DNA of 64,000 nt, from contig CAJUNK010000013.1 of the NCBI GenBank assembly GCA_910587815.1, positions 1 to 64,000 on the forward strand, read 5' to 3'. The stretch is from Candidatus Gastranaerophilales bacterium (GTDB taxonomy: Bacteria > Cyanobacteriota > Vampirovibrionia > Gastranaerophilales > Gastranaerophilaceae). Of this stretch, positions 43,514 to 52,296 are shown piece after piece. The notes below the pieces were generated by a model. It saw only the letters and a program-made list of their open reading frames with translations. It was not told the DNA's origin and did not search any database. The position numbers were made by a program, and so were the translations under genes. Position 1 is the stretch's first letter. Every line of letters begins with the position of its first letter.

Positions 43514-43974
43514 TGAAAAGCACGCCAAAACAACGTCAATTTATAGGTTTTCTAAGGAAACAGTTAAATATAGATACTGAAACATATTTAGATATTTTGC
43601 AAAGCTATGGTGTAGATTCTAGCAAAGATTTAACCAGGGGCCAAGCTGAAGAATTACTCCAAAGCCTCAAATGCAAAGCTGCAGAAATTGGAGCATATAA
43701 GTCAAAAACAGGCAGCCACTACACTAAATACAATAACATGTCTGGCAGATACGGAATGGGAACACCGGCACAACTTCGAAAAATCGATGCTATGTGGAAA
43801 AATATTTCAAATCAGCCTACAGATACAGCTAAGGAAAAGGCTTTAAATTCATTCATAGAAAGAATTACAGGCAAAAAAAGATTAAGCTTTTTAACTCAAA
43901 ATGAAATAAGCAAGGTTATAAAAGCTATTCAGGTTATGGAACAAAATCAGAAGGAGAAGATTAAAAATGGCTAA
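43510..43974 (+). CDS. gemA: GemA/gp16-like regulatory protein
   Basis: 154 residues. The opening MKSTPKQRQFIGFLRKQLNI, then the conserved GQAEELLQSLK segment and GTPAQLRKIDAMWKNIS, match the Mu gp16/GemA family (DUF1018). GemA modulates host gene expression and DNA supercoiling in Mu. It overlaps MuB by 4 bp. Confidence 0.82.
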   Translation: MMKSTPKQRQFIGFLRKQLNIDTETYLDILQSYGVDSSKDLTRGQAEELLQSLKCKAAEIGAYKSKTGSHYTKYNNMSGRYGMGTPAQLRKIDAMWKNISNQPTDTAKEKALNSFIERITGKKRLSFLTQNEISKVIKAIQVMEQNQKEKIKNG

Positions 43975-44461
43975 GAAAAAGGAAAGTGTATTAAAGTCAT
44001 GGGATGAAGTGGATAAATCACTTAAAAAACTAGGTGAGCTGGAAATTCAAAAAACCAAGTTGGATGGTGAATTAACCATAAAAATTAATGAATTGAAGGA
44101 AGAATATTCAACCAAAGGTGTTGCTATAAAGAAAGAAGCCGAGGATATCAAAAAAGAAATTAGCCGTTTTTGTGAACAGAATAAGGATTCCTTTGTCAAC
44201 AAACGAAACAAAAAGCTTAATTTTGGAACCTTGTCATACAAAATAACAAAAAAAGTCCTTTGCCCCTGTGTTGCAACTGTTATTAAGGCAATAAAGGCGC
44301 TTAATTTAGACTTTTGTTTAAGAATTAAGGAAGAAATCGAAAAAGATAAGTTAAAGGAACTGGATGCAAACACTTTAACAAAAATCGGTGTATCAATAAT
44401 CAAGGAAGACAAGCTTTCAATCGAGCCCAATATGGCAGAAATTGCGGCATTAATCAGCTAG
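43967..44461 (+). CDS. gam: Gam-like host nuclease inhibitor
   Basis: 164 residues. Long antiparallel helices (LKSWDEVDKSLKKLGELEIQ; IKKEAEDIKKEISRFCEQNK) and the RNKKLNFGTLSYKITKK segment are typical of Mu Gam. Gam binds double-strand ends and protects linear phage DNA from exonuclease. It overlaps GemA by 8 bp. Confidence 0.85.
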   Translation: MAKKKESVLKSWDEVDKSLKKLGELEIQKTKLDGELTIKINELKEEYSTKGVAIKKEAEDIKKEISRFCEQNKDSFVNKRNKKLNFGTLSYKITKKVLCPCVATVIKAIKALNLDFCLRIKEEIEKDKLKELDANTLTKIGVSIIKEDKLSIEPNMAEIAALIS

Positions 44462-44469
44462 GAGGGAAA

Positions 44470-44838
44470 ATGACAATAATTAAATGTGGAGGTATTGAAG
44501 TCGACACCGAAAAGCTAACTGTAGATGATATGCCAACAGAAGTTTTTAGAGAAATTTTTGAATTATGTGGCGTAAATGTCGCTATGGAATTGCTTCTTAA
44601 TATGCCTGGTAATATCATTCAGGTTCCTGCTCGCGGTTTGGCTAACATAGAAAAGAGACTTATACTACAGGCATTTGAAAAATTTCCACCAACCACAGCT
44701 TTAATACGGCGTCTTTGCAGGGATTTTAAAACAAGTGAATGGTATATAAGGGACCTTTTGGTGCAAAACAAAAAGCAAGTACCCTGCGATGGGCAAGGAC
44801 ACTTGGATTTTATAAATAGTGAAGGAGAAGTACAGTGA
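44470..44838 (+). CDS. Mor-family middle/late transcription activator
   Basis: 122 residues. The dimerisation region MPTEVFREIFELCGVNVAME, then LLLNMPGNIIQVPARG, matches Mor/C proteins. The C-terminal HTH is LIRRLCRDFKTSEWYIRDLL. A Mor-like protein would switch on the divergent late promoters at 32375-32562. No second C-like protein is seen, so this one may serve both steps. Confidence 0.72.
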   Translation: MTIIKCGGIEVDTEKLTVDDMPTEVFREIFELCGVNVAMELLLNMPGNIIQVPARGLANIEKRLILQAFEKFPPTTALIRRLCRDFKTSEWYIRDLLVQNKKQVPCDGQGHLDFINSEGEVQ

Positions 44839-45101
44839 TAATATTTGGAATTATTTTATTAATCCTATTAATTGCAACATTAAAATATCTAAATTATACA
44901 AATAAACTTGTGAAAAACATGGGTTATTATGTATTTTGCCCGCAAGGCAGAGAGCCAAGGGTTGTCCATTGGTCTTTTGAAACTGCCTACAGGGAAGCTG
45001 TAAGATTACATTTTAAACATCCATATAACGATTTTTTAATTTTAAAAATTGAACACTTGATACGCAAACAAAATATCAATGATGACGAAATTCCATTTTA
45101 A
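44835..45101 (+). CDS. small membrane protein at end of early operon
   Basis: 88 residues. N-terminal membrane helix (IIFGIILLILLIATLKYL) and a short soluble tail with YREAVRLHFKHPYNDFLILK. It overlaps the Mor-like gene by 4 bp and precedes the early terminator. Not recognised. Confidence 0.6.
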   Translation: MIIFGIILLILLIATLKYLNYTNKLVKNMGYYVFCPQGREPRVVHWSFETAYREAVRLHFKHPYNDFLILKIEHLIRKQNINDDEIPF

Positions 45102-45122
45102 AACCTAAATACCTTTTAACTT

Positions 45123-45152
45123 AAGACGGATGATAAAATCGGATTCCGTCTT
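45123..45152 (+). terminator. early operon terminator
   Basis: AAGACGGA / TCCGTCTT around a 14-nt loop, then TTCTTTTT, 22 bp after the last early gene. Confidence 0.8.
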
Positions 45153-45157
45153 TTCTT

Positions 45158-45590
45158 TTTAGTTTAATAAACAATTTGTTGTGTATTTTGATATATAAAG
45201 TATATATTTTTAAGAATGAATTTTGTCCCTCACCTGTCCCCCACCACCTTTTATTTTTGTTTTGAATTTAATAAAATTATCTTTGAAAATTGTGTAGAAA
45301 ATAACTTAGTTTTTACTTTTTTTAAAAAATTAAAACCTATTTTAAAATTCTTTTAAAAGTTTTTAAATTGCATATTTCGGACATAAATTCTAAGGAAAAT
45401 TTAAAACTTTTTTAAAATCTTTTTAAAAAGTTCTTAAAAATTTAAAACATTGATTTTTAAGAAAAATGCATATTTCCCAACTTGTCCCCCAGTATTTTTA
45501 ATTATTTTTGTAAAAATCTTGAAAATCCCTGTAAATATTGAGTAAAAACCCTGTAATTTTTCTGTAAAAAAATGGTAAAAACTGAAAAAA
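45158..45590. other. non-coding AT-rich right arm of prophage
   Basis: About 430 bp without a credible gene. Very AT-rich with many short A/T runs. Two similar motifs with a GCATATTT core followed by a GGAC or TTGTCCC group occur near 45370 and 45468, and CCCTGTAA occurs twice near 45530-45555. It may contain further transposase-binding or enhancer-like sites. The corresponding Mu region is shorter. Confidence 0.4.
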
Positions 45591-45678
45591 TTCTCAAACC
45601 TCAAAACACCCCTAAAACTCCTATTGTATAAGCAATTTACCCCATTTTAAAAATTCTCAAACTTCCAGTCTCTTCACA
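45591..45678 (-). repeat. prophage right end with transposase-binding repeats
   Basis: Reading inward from 45678, the end begins TGTGAAGAGACTGGAAG. TTTGAGAA follows at 45661-45654 (17 bp from the end, as on the left) and again at 45598-45591. Nineteen of the first 25 positions match the left end. Confidence 0.75.
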
Positions 45679-46877
45679 GTTTTATAGATTCTATATCGTT
45701 TTCTGAAATATTTGCGGTATTTTGGTATGCAGCATAATGTTTTTAGTAAAAAATATATTAGCTGTTTATATTTTATATTTTTAATTTTTGGATATATAAA
45801 CTTAACTATAAGTTGATTTAGCTTGTCTGTATCGACATCATCTTTTATATAACTGTATTTTTGCTTATCTGAATAAGCAGATAGCCAATTTACTATAAAA
45901 TCAAAATAATATTTTCTGTAATTTATTTTTTTATCTGGCAATTTGAATTCTAATTTATTAAATAATTTACGTAAATCATTAGTTGTTGTGATTAAAAACG
46001 GGCCGACTGTGTGTAATACAGGCAGCGGATTGACATTAGCATTGATTGTGTATAATATAGTATCTTTCTTTTTGAAATATTCTTCTTGCTGTAAATTGCG
46101 TCCACTTCTTTCTAGTTGAATTATCGTTGCATTGTTTTTGCAGAATACTGCATTTAATGGCAAGGTTCCATTTAATGCTGCCATATATGTGCAATTTTTA
46201 TAATAAGAAATTTGTTCTTCTAAAGACATTTTTTCCGGGTGCAGTATTTTAAAATCATTAAGTTTAAAGATTTTCTCTAATTCTTCTTCGTTAATACTGG
46301 AATCATTAAAGTTTGTGCGCGATAAATATATTTTTTTTGTATTTTTAGCTTGAACTTTATTTGCTACATATTCAAATGGATATAAATATTCGTTTTTTAC
46401 AATATATTTTAAGTACATTGCAGACATTTCAGGAATTATAACTTCTTTAAATTGAGTATGTTTATTTATGTAAATTATATTCTTCTTATCAATGTCTAAA
46501 AGATTAAAAAAATCTACCATATATTGTGCTGGTTTATTAAGAATTGAAAAAGCTATTTTATAGTCTTGTGGATTATTTTTTAAATAATAATATAGTCTGG
46601 TTGTTCCTTCTAGGATAAAATGTCCATAATGTGACATTAACCAGCCACCGTATATCACTGTTTCATTTATAAATGGCATATTTGATGGTATATTTGGGTT
46701 TCTAATTGAAAAGTCGTTGTTATCAAAACTTGTTCTTGTGTATGAAATATCTATAATTTTTCCGTCATGTGTACAGACGCAAGAATTTGAGATATTGTTT
46801 TCGTGCATTTCTGGTAAAATAATTCCATTCTGAATGCTTATAGAAGTTAAAGTATCTTTTTGATATTCAAAGGTCAT
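45657..46877 (-). pseudogene. GT61-family glycosyltransferase truncated by the prophage
   Basis: 406 codons as now read. The last six residues (VKRLEV) come from phage DNA; host sequence ends at codon 400. DUF563/GT61 pattern: YGHFILEGTTRLYYY, IYLSRTNFNDSS, EKMSLEEQISYYK and NGTLPLNAVFCKN. The original C-terminal 50 residues are at 14137-14290. The catalytic region is intact, so the shortened enzyme may still work; hence pseudogene is used for the interruption, not for proven inactivity. The ATG overlaps the GNAT stop (ATGA). A second GT61 protein lies at 48644-49903. Confidence 0.85.
45679..45683. repeat. target-site duplication, right copy (GTTTT)
   Basis: Exact copy of 14291-14295, directly after the CA terminus of the prophage. 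Confidence 0.85.
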
Positions 46878-47413
46878 TTATTGATTCCTTGTCTAAAATT
46901 TTCTTTTTCTATTGAAAGGTGAGCTATATCTTTATATTCGCCATTTTTGTAAATATGATTTTTAAATAATCCATCCTGAACAAAACCGATTTTTTTATAA
47001 GAATTTAGCGCCCTTAAATTATCTGCAAAAACTTCACAATATACCTTATTTAAATTCAGGTGATTAAAAGCGTATTCTAAGATAAGCTTAATTGCCTGTG
47101 TACCAAGGCCTTTACCCCTTGAAGAATCATTTGCAATTAAAACCCTTCCCATTTCGCATTTTTTATTTCTTAAATCAATATCAAGCAAAGATATCATACC
47201 AATATCTATATTGGAATCATTTTCTGTGATTATAAAATTGATTTCATTTGTTTTATTTAAGCAGTTTTGAACCCAGCTTTTATTAGAATAGCTGCTATTT
47301 GGTGTGTATTCATAAAAATAATCATAATTATCTTCAAAAAAGCGCCATTTGCGCAGTATATCAGAATCTTCAAGTTCTAATGGTCTTAATTTTATATCAT
47401 TATTTTTTAACAT
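46874..47413 (-). CDS. GNAT-family N-acetyltransferase (sugar-type)
   Basis: 179 residues from the ATG at 47413 (AAAGGT upstream). The acetyl-CoA loop is NDSSRGKGLGTQAIKLILEY, with the typical end NLRALNSYKKIGFVQDG. It resembles RimJ/RimL-like transferases and, by context next to an aminotransferase, enzymes that acetylate amino-sugar nucleotides (PseH-like role, inferred). The frame is open upstream through the nine-G tract into the end of the aminotransferase gene; one base less in the tract would fuse the two proteins. Confidence 0.82.
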   Translation of the reverse strand: MLKNNDIKLRPLELEDSDILRKWRFFEDNYDYFYEYTPNSSYSNKSWVQNCLNKTNEINFIITENDSNIDIGMISLLDIDLRNKKCEMGRVLIANDSSRGKGLGTQAIKLILEYAFNHLNLNKVYCEVFADNLRALNSYKKIGFVQDGLFKNHIYKNGEYKDIAHLSIEKENFRQGINK

Positions 47414-47480
47414 TATTTTTACCTTTGTGTTTTGATTATTTTTTATGCGGCGGCAAGTTTTTGCAATTTGAAAATTCTTA

Positions 47481-48644
47481 TTACCCCCCCCCATTGATGC
47501 AGGATGGTTTTGCATATTTTTTCACCATATCGCAGATATATTGAACGTCTTCAAAAGTAAGGTGCATGTGTATTGGCAGAGATAATATGCTTTCTGATGC
47601 TTTTAGAGAATTTGGACAAGTGCCTTTTGCATAAGAATACATACGATATTCTGTATTATCACGGTAATGCACGCCTGGGTATATGCCGCATTCATTTAAT
47701 GCAAGCAAAAGTTCATCTCTGTTATTTACAATAACTTGATAAAGGTGTCTTGATGAAATACAATCTTGTGCCATTTTAATTGGTTTTATTGAATCAAAAT
47801 TTTTAAAACCTTCATCATACCATTGTGCCAGCGTTCTTCTGTAGGAATTATCTCTGTCTAAATATTTTAATGAAACAAGACCGATTGATGCCATTATGGA
47901 ATTTCCGTGGTTTTTGTGTCCTAAATATTCTACATCATATTTCCATTTATAAGCACCAGTGCCTGCTGTTCTTGCAAATGTATCTTTATTTATGCCAAGC
48001 CAGGATTTTTTTCTTGCAATTTCATCACATTTTTCTTCTTTGAAACATATCATACCACTGTCTCCTGTGGGACAATTTTTTACAGCCTGGAAAGAATAAA
48101 CTATAACATCTGCATTTTTTCCAGGTAGTGTACCATCTTGGTATCTTGTGCCTGCCATGTGCGCAGCGTCTAAAATTAGGGCAAGATTATTTTCTTTGCA
48201 TATATTTTCAATTTCTTTCAAACGACCTGTATTTCCGCCAAGGCCTACAAAAATTACAGCTTTTGTTTTATCTGTTATTCTTTCTTTAACAGATTTTGGG
48301 TCCAGGCATAAATATTCATCAACATCTGCAAAAACAGCTTTCATATTATTATATAAAATGGCGTGATTTGTTGAAATAAATGTCATAGGTGTTGTTATAA
48401 TTTCATCGCCATCAGCCCAGCCTTTTGTTTCTTTTAAAATATCTATTGCCATATCAAGGCCTACTGTTGCAGAATTTAGATAATGCGCAAAAGGTAATCC
48501 TGTATAATTTTTCCAAGCTTCTTCAAATTGAACTGTTTTAAAGCCTAAGCCCGTCCAGCCTTTTTCCAAGCATTCTCTAATTTCATTTAAACATTCTTCA
48601 ACCCGAAATGTGGGTACAAAAAGCTGTATATTTTTATCGGCCAT
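47481..48644 (-). CDS. DegT/DnrJ/EryC1 sugar aminotransferase
   Basis: 387 residues. PLP-dependent transfer of an amino group to a keto-sugar nucleotide. Motifs: NSATVGLDMAIDIL (cofactor region), ALILDAAHMAG (aspartate against the pyridine) and VYSFQAVKNCPTGDSGM with the PLP lysine in AVKN. The C-terminus ends NGGG encoded by a nine-G run (47484-47492) then TAA. Its ATG overlaps the upstream GT61 stop (TAATG). Probably makes an amino sugar for the glycan, with the GNAT gene next. Confidence 0.88.
   Translation of the reverse strand: MADKNIQLFVPTFRVEECLNEIRECLEKGWTGLGFKTVQFEEAWKNYTGLPFAHYLNSATVGLDMAIDILKETKGWADGDEIITTPMTFISTNHAILYNNMKAVFADVDEYLCLDPKSVKERITDKTKAVIFVGLGGNTGRLKEIENICKENNLALILDAAHMAGTRYQDGTLPGKNADVIVYSFQAVKNCPTGDSGMICFKEEKCDEIARKKSWLGINKDTFARTAGTGAYKWKYDVEYLGHKNHGNSIMASIGLVSLKYLDRDNSYRRTLAQWYDEGFKNFDSIKPIKMAQDCISSRHLYQVIVNNRDELLLALNECGIYPGVHYRDNTEYRMYSYAKGTCPNSLKASESILSLPIHMHLTFEDVQYICDMVKKYAKPSCINGGG
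47484..47492 (-). repeat. nine-G homopolymer at the aminotransferase/GNAT junction
   Basis: Nine consecutive Gs on the coding strand, long for AT-rich DNA. With nine, the aminotransferase stops right after NGGG. With eight, the frame runs on through ...NKNFQIAKT... into the GNAT protein. With ten, it adds about 13 residues and stops. Slippage would thus toggle between separate and fused enzymes. Confidence 0.7.
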
Positions 48645-49903
48645 TATATTTCTCCTTTGCCTTTCAGTTTTAATTTTTGTTTTAATTTGCCTGTTGTTAT
48701 CATAGATAGTATACTATAAATAGACTGTAAGAATGTACGTTTAAACTTAATTTTTTTGATTTTTCTTGCCGCTGCTTCAAATTCATCTGATGGAATATTA
48801 AAATTTTTGTTTGTTCCTACCCAATCTTTTATGAATGGGCTGATAAAATTTGATGGGACGATATTTGTTTTTTTCTTTTTATTATATTTAAAACCTTTAT
48901 CATCGCAAAATTCTTTTAATTCTTCTGTAAAGCCTGCAAGCCAGGGGCCAAAAACATGGGTTGAGGGGTATGGGTTTAGTGAGCAATCTATTGTATATGT
49001 GGTCAATTTTTTGCATTGATCAAATATTTCATGGTGTTCGCATGGTTCAAAGCTTCTGTTTAAAACTATACGTTCTGTACCGTTATCACAGAATAGCACC
49101 TGGCAGGCAAGAGTTCCTGCCCAGCAGGCAAAGCTTTTTGCCCCCTTTAAAACTGCAATTTGTTCTTTTAGAGACATTTTTTCAGGGAATAAAATTTTGT
49201 ATCCGTTTTGTTTAAAGATATCCATAACTTCTTTTTCATTCATTATGGGGCCTCTTGAAATTTTCATACGAGAAAAACAGATTTTATCATATTTTGCAGC
49301 AGGTACTTTTGATTTCATATAGTCAAAAACCGCAGTATATTCTTTATGCCAGTTTGTTGAGTAATTATAAGCAAGTTCTGGTACTATTACTTTTTTATAT
49401 TGAGTTGGCTTTGTAATAAAAGTATCATCATTATATGGGATATCTAAAAGTTCAAAAAATTCTTTAAATTTTCCTCTTGCATTTGGCATCACATCAAAAA
49501 CAACCCTGTATTTATTAGGATTGTGGCTGATGTAATACCATAGCCTTGCCATCGTTTCAATCAAAACGTGTCCGTAAAATTCATATAAAACACCACCGTA
49601 TATTACCGTTTCATCTTTATATTCAGGTTTAATATCAGGTGTATAACCTTCTTGTAACATTCTAAAATCGGTACCAAGTCTTTTGGTTCCACTTAATTTG
49701 CAAAAATTTCCATCACTGTCTATTACACCGCCTTTATGATATTCATTAGTTTTGTATTCATTTATTACAATGAGCGGCAAAATTATTCCGTTTTCAATTT
49801 CATCTACTTGAAGCGCTCTTTTTATTTCTTTATCCTCAAAATAATCTGTGTAGTATTTTTCAGAGGCTTTTGTTATATATAGAGGTTTCACTTTTTTCTC
49901 CAT
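48644..49903 (-). CDS. GT61-family (DUF563) glycosyltransferase
   Basis: 419 residues, homologous to the interrupted gene at 45657. Shared motifs: DETVIYGGVLYEFYGHVLIE, KICFSRMKISRGPIM, EKMSLKEQIAVLKGAKSFA and AGTLACQVLFCDNG. Probable cytoplasmic transferase for the surface glycan. The start overlaps the end of the epimerase gene by 16 bp. Two GT61 paralogues in one operon suggest two related linkages. Confidence 0.82.
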   Translation of the reverse strand: MEKKVKPLYITKASEKYYTDYFEDKEIKRALQVDEIENGIILPLIVINEYKTNEYHKGGVIDSDGNFCKLSGTKRLGTDFRMLQEGYTPDIKPEYKDETVIYGGVLYEFYGHVLIETMARLWYYISHNPNKYRVVFDVMPNARGKFKEFFELLDIPYNDDTFITKPTQYKKVIVPELAYNYSTNWHKEYTAVFDYMKSKVPAAKYDKICFSRMKISRGPIMNEKEVMDIFKQNGYKILFPEKMSLKEQIAVLKGAKSFACWAGTLACQVLFCDNGTERIVLNRSFEPCEHHEIFDQCKKLTTYTIDCSLNPYPSTHVFGPWLAGFTEELKEFCDDKGFKYNKKKKTNIVPSNFISPFIKDWVGTNKNFNIPSDEFEAAARKIKKIKFKRTFLQSIYSILSMITTGKLKQKLKLKGKGEI

Positions 49904-50829
49904 TCTATAAATTTTTTAATTCCTTCTTTGAATGTTGTTTTAGGGCAATAGTTTAGAATATTTTTTGCTTTTGTAATATCGCTTACTGTTTTATCCACAT
50001 CCCCAGGCTGCATTGGAAGCCTTTCTATTATTGCTTCTTTATTTAAAACATCTTCTATAGTTTTAATCATTTCATTTAAAGTTACAGGTGAACCACCACC
50101 TATATTTATGATTTCATAAGGGGTTTTGTCATAATTTATAGCTGATATTACGCCATCTATAATGTCATCAATATATGTATAATCACGCATTGTAGTGCCA
50201 TCGCCATATACTGGGATTGGTTTATTTTGTTCAATTAATTCTGTGAATTTTCTAATTGCAAGGTCTGGGCGCTGTTTTGGACCATAGACTGTGAAAAATC
50301 TTAAACAAACTGCCTGAATGTTATAAAGTTTTGAATAAGTGTATATTATTTGTTCGCAGGCAGATTTTGTTGCAGCATAAGGTGAAATTGGTTCTGTTAC
50401 TTTTAGGTCTTCTGTAAATTTTTCAGCTTTACAGTTTCCATAAACAGAACTGGACGATGCAAAAACAAGTTTTTTAACATTTGTTTTTTGTATTTTATCT
50501 AGAATGTTTGTTGTGCCATAAATGTTTGTTTTAATGTATTCAAGGGGATTTTCTAAAGATGGGCGCACACCGGCACGTGCTGCAATATGTACCACACAAT
50601 CAATGTTATTTTCATTGAATATTTTTTCAACAAGGTGTTCATCACAAATATCACCTTTGTATAATTTATAATTTTGATTATCCATATTTGTTTTTACATT
50701 ATTTTCTTTGATTTTTGGGTCGTAATAATCATTAAAATTATCAATTACAATGATTTTGTTTTGTTTTATTAGTTTATCTGCCAGGGTAGAGCCTATAAAG
50801 CCTGCACCGCCTGTGATTAAAATATTCAT
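49888..50829 (-). CDS. UDP-glucuronate 4-epimerase-like NAD epimerase
   Basis: 313 residues. NAD Rossmann motif TGGAGFIGSTLADKL; catalytic region SSSSVYG and YAATKSACEQ (Y-x-x-x-K). The FNDYYDPKIKENNV stretch is characteristic of the CapI/GAE subgroup that interconverts UDP-glucuronate and UDP-galacturonate. It supplies an activated sugar for the operon. A related 4,6-epimerase/dehydratase activity is the main alternative. Confidence 0.88.
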   Translation of the reverse strand: MNILITGGAGFIGSTLADKLIKQNKIIVIDNFNDYYDPKIKENNVKTNMDNQNYKLYKGDICDEHLVEKIFNENNIDCVVHIAARAGVRPSLENPLEYIKTNIYGTTNILDKIQKTNVKKLVFASSSSVYGNCKAEKFTEDLKVTEPISPYAATKSACEQIIYTYSKLYNIQAVCLRFFTVYGPKQRPDLAIRKFTELIEQNKPIPVYGDGTTMRDYTYIDDIIDGVISAINYDKTPYEIINIGGGSPVTLNEMIKTIEDVLNKEAIIERLPMQPGDVDKTVSDITKAKNILNYCPKTTFKEGIKKFIEWRKK

Positions 50830-51660
50830 CTATTTGCCTTTCGCATGTTTAAATACATAAAAATTTTTATTATCAGTTCGTGTATTTTTGAATGTTATAT
50901 CCTTAATTTTAATATCATTTTTCCAAAATAGATACACAAGTGAAAGCTGGTCTCTTTTTGCATAGTTTAGTACCATATTCCACCATTCTTCATTTATGTG
51001 GATAATTTCAGGCAAATTATGCTTTCTGTATAAAATATTGTTTTCGCAAAGACCATAATTTTTTGGCATGCCTGATTTTTTAATAAGTTCAAGTTCTTTT
51101 TTAATAAGCATATCCTCATCAAGTTTTAGCCTTGAAACTTCTTTGTATTCTTTATATATGCAGTTGCGCATATAATGTTTTGGCAAGATGAATGGCAGAT
51201 TTTTTTCTTTTATAAGATTAAAAATGTGCGGGGTCAAAATGTTTATATTTGCATCAATATAAATACTTTCACTGTAATTAGGAAATAATTTGTGCGGGTT
51301 TAATTTGTGCCAGCGGTTGTTTCTGGTATTGTCTGATTTTGTATATTGAAGCGGGCGGATTTCCCAAATGCCGATTTGGCTTTGTTTGATTTCTTCTTCA
51401 TTATCTGTAAAACAGATGTAATCCCATTCTTTATTTATGTATTTATAAGTTTTTATTGTGTTTATATCATCATAATTATTTGTAATGCAGGTATAAATTA
51501 CAGATTTTGCCTTGCGAGTGTTTTTGTATTCAAGGTATTCTCTAATGTTTTTCAAATCTTCATCTGTTATTTGAAGATTGGCTTGGTGAAGTGTTGTATT
51601 TTTAGCATATTTTTTGTTACGAATAAAATCTATAATATTTTGAAACAGTGCTATTCTCAA
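50830..51660 (-). CDS. DUF616-type glycosyltransferase
   Basis: 276 residues. IYTCITNNYDDINTIKTYKY, WDYICFTDNEEE and YSESIYIDANINILTPHIF (D-x-N in place of DxD) match DUF616/TOD1-type transferases found in bacterial capsule loci. The first 40 residues are a helical leader. It follows the acyltransferase by 9 bp. Confidence 0.72.
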   Translation of the reverse strand: MRIALFQNIIDFIRNKKYAKNTTLHQANLQITDEDLKNIREYLEYKNTRKAKSVIYTCITNNYDDINTIKTYKYINKEWDYICFTDNEEEIKQSQIGIWEIRPLQYTKSDNTRNNRWHKLNPHKLFPNYSESIYIDANINILTPHIFNLIKEKNLPFILPKHYMRNCIYKEYKEVSRLKLDEDMLIKKELELIKKSGMPKNYGLCENNILYRKHNLPEIIHINEEWWNMVLNYAKRDQLSLVYLFWKNDIKIKDITFKNTRTDNKNFYVFKHAKGK

Positions 51661-51669
51661 AACTCCTCC

Positions 51670-52281
51670 TTAGAAAAATTCATGTGTCCAGGTGCAGTTG
51701 GATTTTATTAATTTGCAGGGTGTGCCTGTGTAGATTGAATTTTCTTGCAGGCAATCTTTTGAAGCAATGCTGTTTGCCCCTATAATGCATCCTTTTGCAA
51801 TTTTTACACCCTTCATTATTGTGGCATTTGTTGCTATCCAAACATTATCTGCTATTTCAATATCTGCACCCTTGTTTATTATTTTTTTAGTGTCAATTTC
51901 AAAAATAGGATGGGCATCGGATGATTGTACTATAACATTTGGACCCATCATACAATTGTCCCCTATTTTTATATTCAAGTTTTCTTCTCTGTAGTTTAAA
52001 ATTCTACAATTTGTATTTGGCAGCAAATTGTGACCTATTTCTATTGTGCCGTTTTTTGACATAGCAGAAATATATATTTTTCTAAACTTTGTTTTTGAAG
52101 ATTTAAAAATAACTTTTGCATTATCTGTGCATTCAAGGGTTGAGTTTCTGAATCTGACACAGGGCTCATATAGTATTATTTCAGCATTCTTGCCGTGGAA
52201 TTTTATATTCAGCCCACGCACCCAAAATACTCGTCTTTTTTTACCATTTTTATCTATTTTATAAATTTTATTTGAAAACAT
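51670..52281 (-). CDS. hexapeptide-repeat sugar O-acetyltransferase
   Basis: 203 residues from the ATG at 52281 (AAGGTG upstream). Left-handed helix repeats: NIKIGDNCMMGPNVIVQSSD, ADIEIADNVWIATNATIMKG and VKIAKGCIIGANSIASKD, ending with the cap SIYTGTPCKLIKSN. The catalytic histidine is likely in SSDAHPIFE. Acetylates a glycan residue or precursor. One of two hexapeptide enzymes in the restored operon. Confidence 0.85.
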   Translation of the reverse strand: MFSNKIYKIDKNGKKRRVFWVRGLNIKFHGKNAEIILYEPCVRFRNSTLECTDNAKVIFKSSKTKFRKIYISAMSKNGTIEIGHNLLPNTNCRILNYREENLNIKIGDNCMMGPNVIVQSSDAHPIFEIDTKKIINKGADIEIADNVWIATNATIMKGVKIAKGCIIGANSIASKDCLQENSIYTGTPCKLIKSNCTWTHEFF

Positions 52282-52296
52282 TATTATCACCTTAAA

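Larger units (their letters stand above)
14296..45678. mobile_element. Mu-like transposable prophage, 31,383 bp
   Basis: Bounded by TG at 14296 and CA at 45678, with related inverted ends (19 of the first 25 positions identical) and a GTTTT duplication outside. It encodes a DDE transposase, MuB-type ATPase, Gam, GemA, Mor-like activator, Ner and cleavable repressor. Structural genes cover a complete contractile-tail virion: terminase, portal, MuF, protease/scaffold, capsid, sheath, tube, chaperones, tape measure, baseplate and fibre. Amidase, holin-like protein and Dam methylase are also present. All recognised frames are open, so it may be functional. It interrupts a host glycosyltransferase gene. 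Confidence 0.93.

Noticed and set aside
14304..45670. Alternative prophage ends with a 3-bp GTC duplication (14304-14306 and 45668-45670)
   Set aside because: The GTTTT/TG...CA solution gives a 5-bp duplication, proper TG/CA termini and a restored host reading frame; the GTC match is expected by chance.
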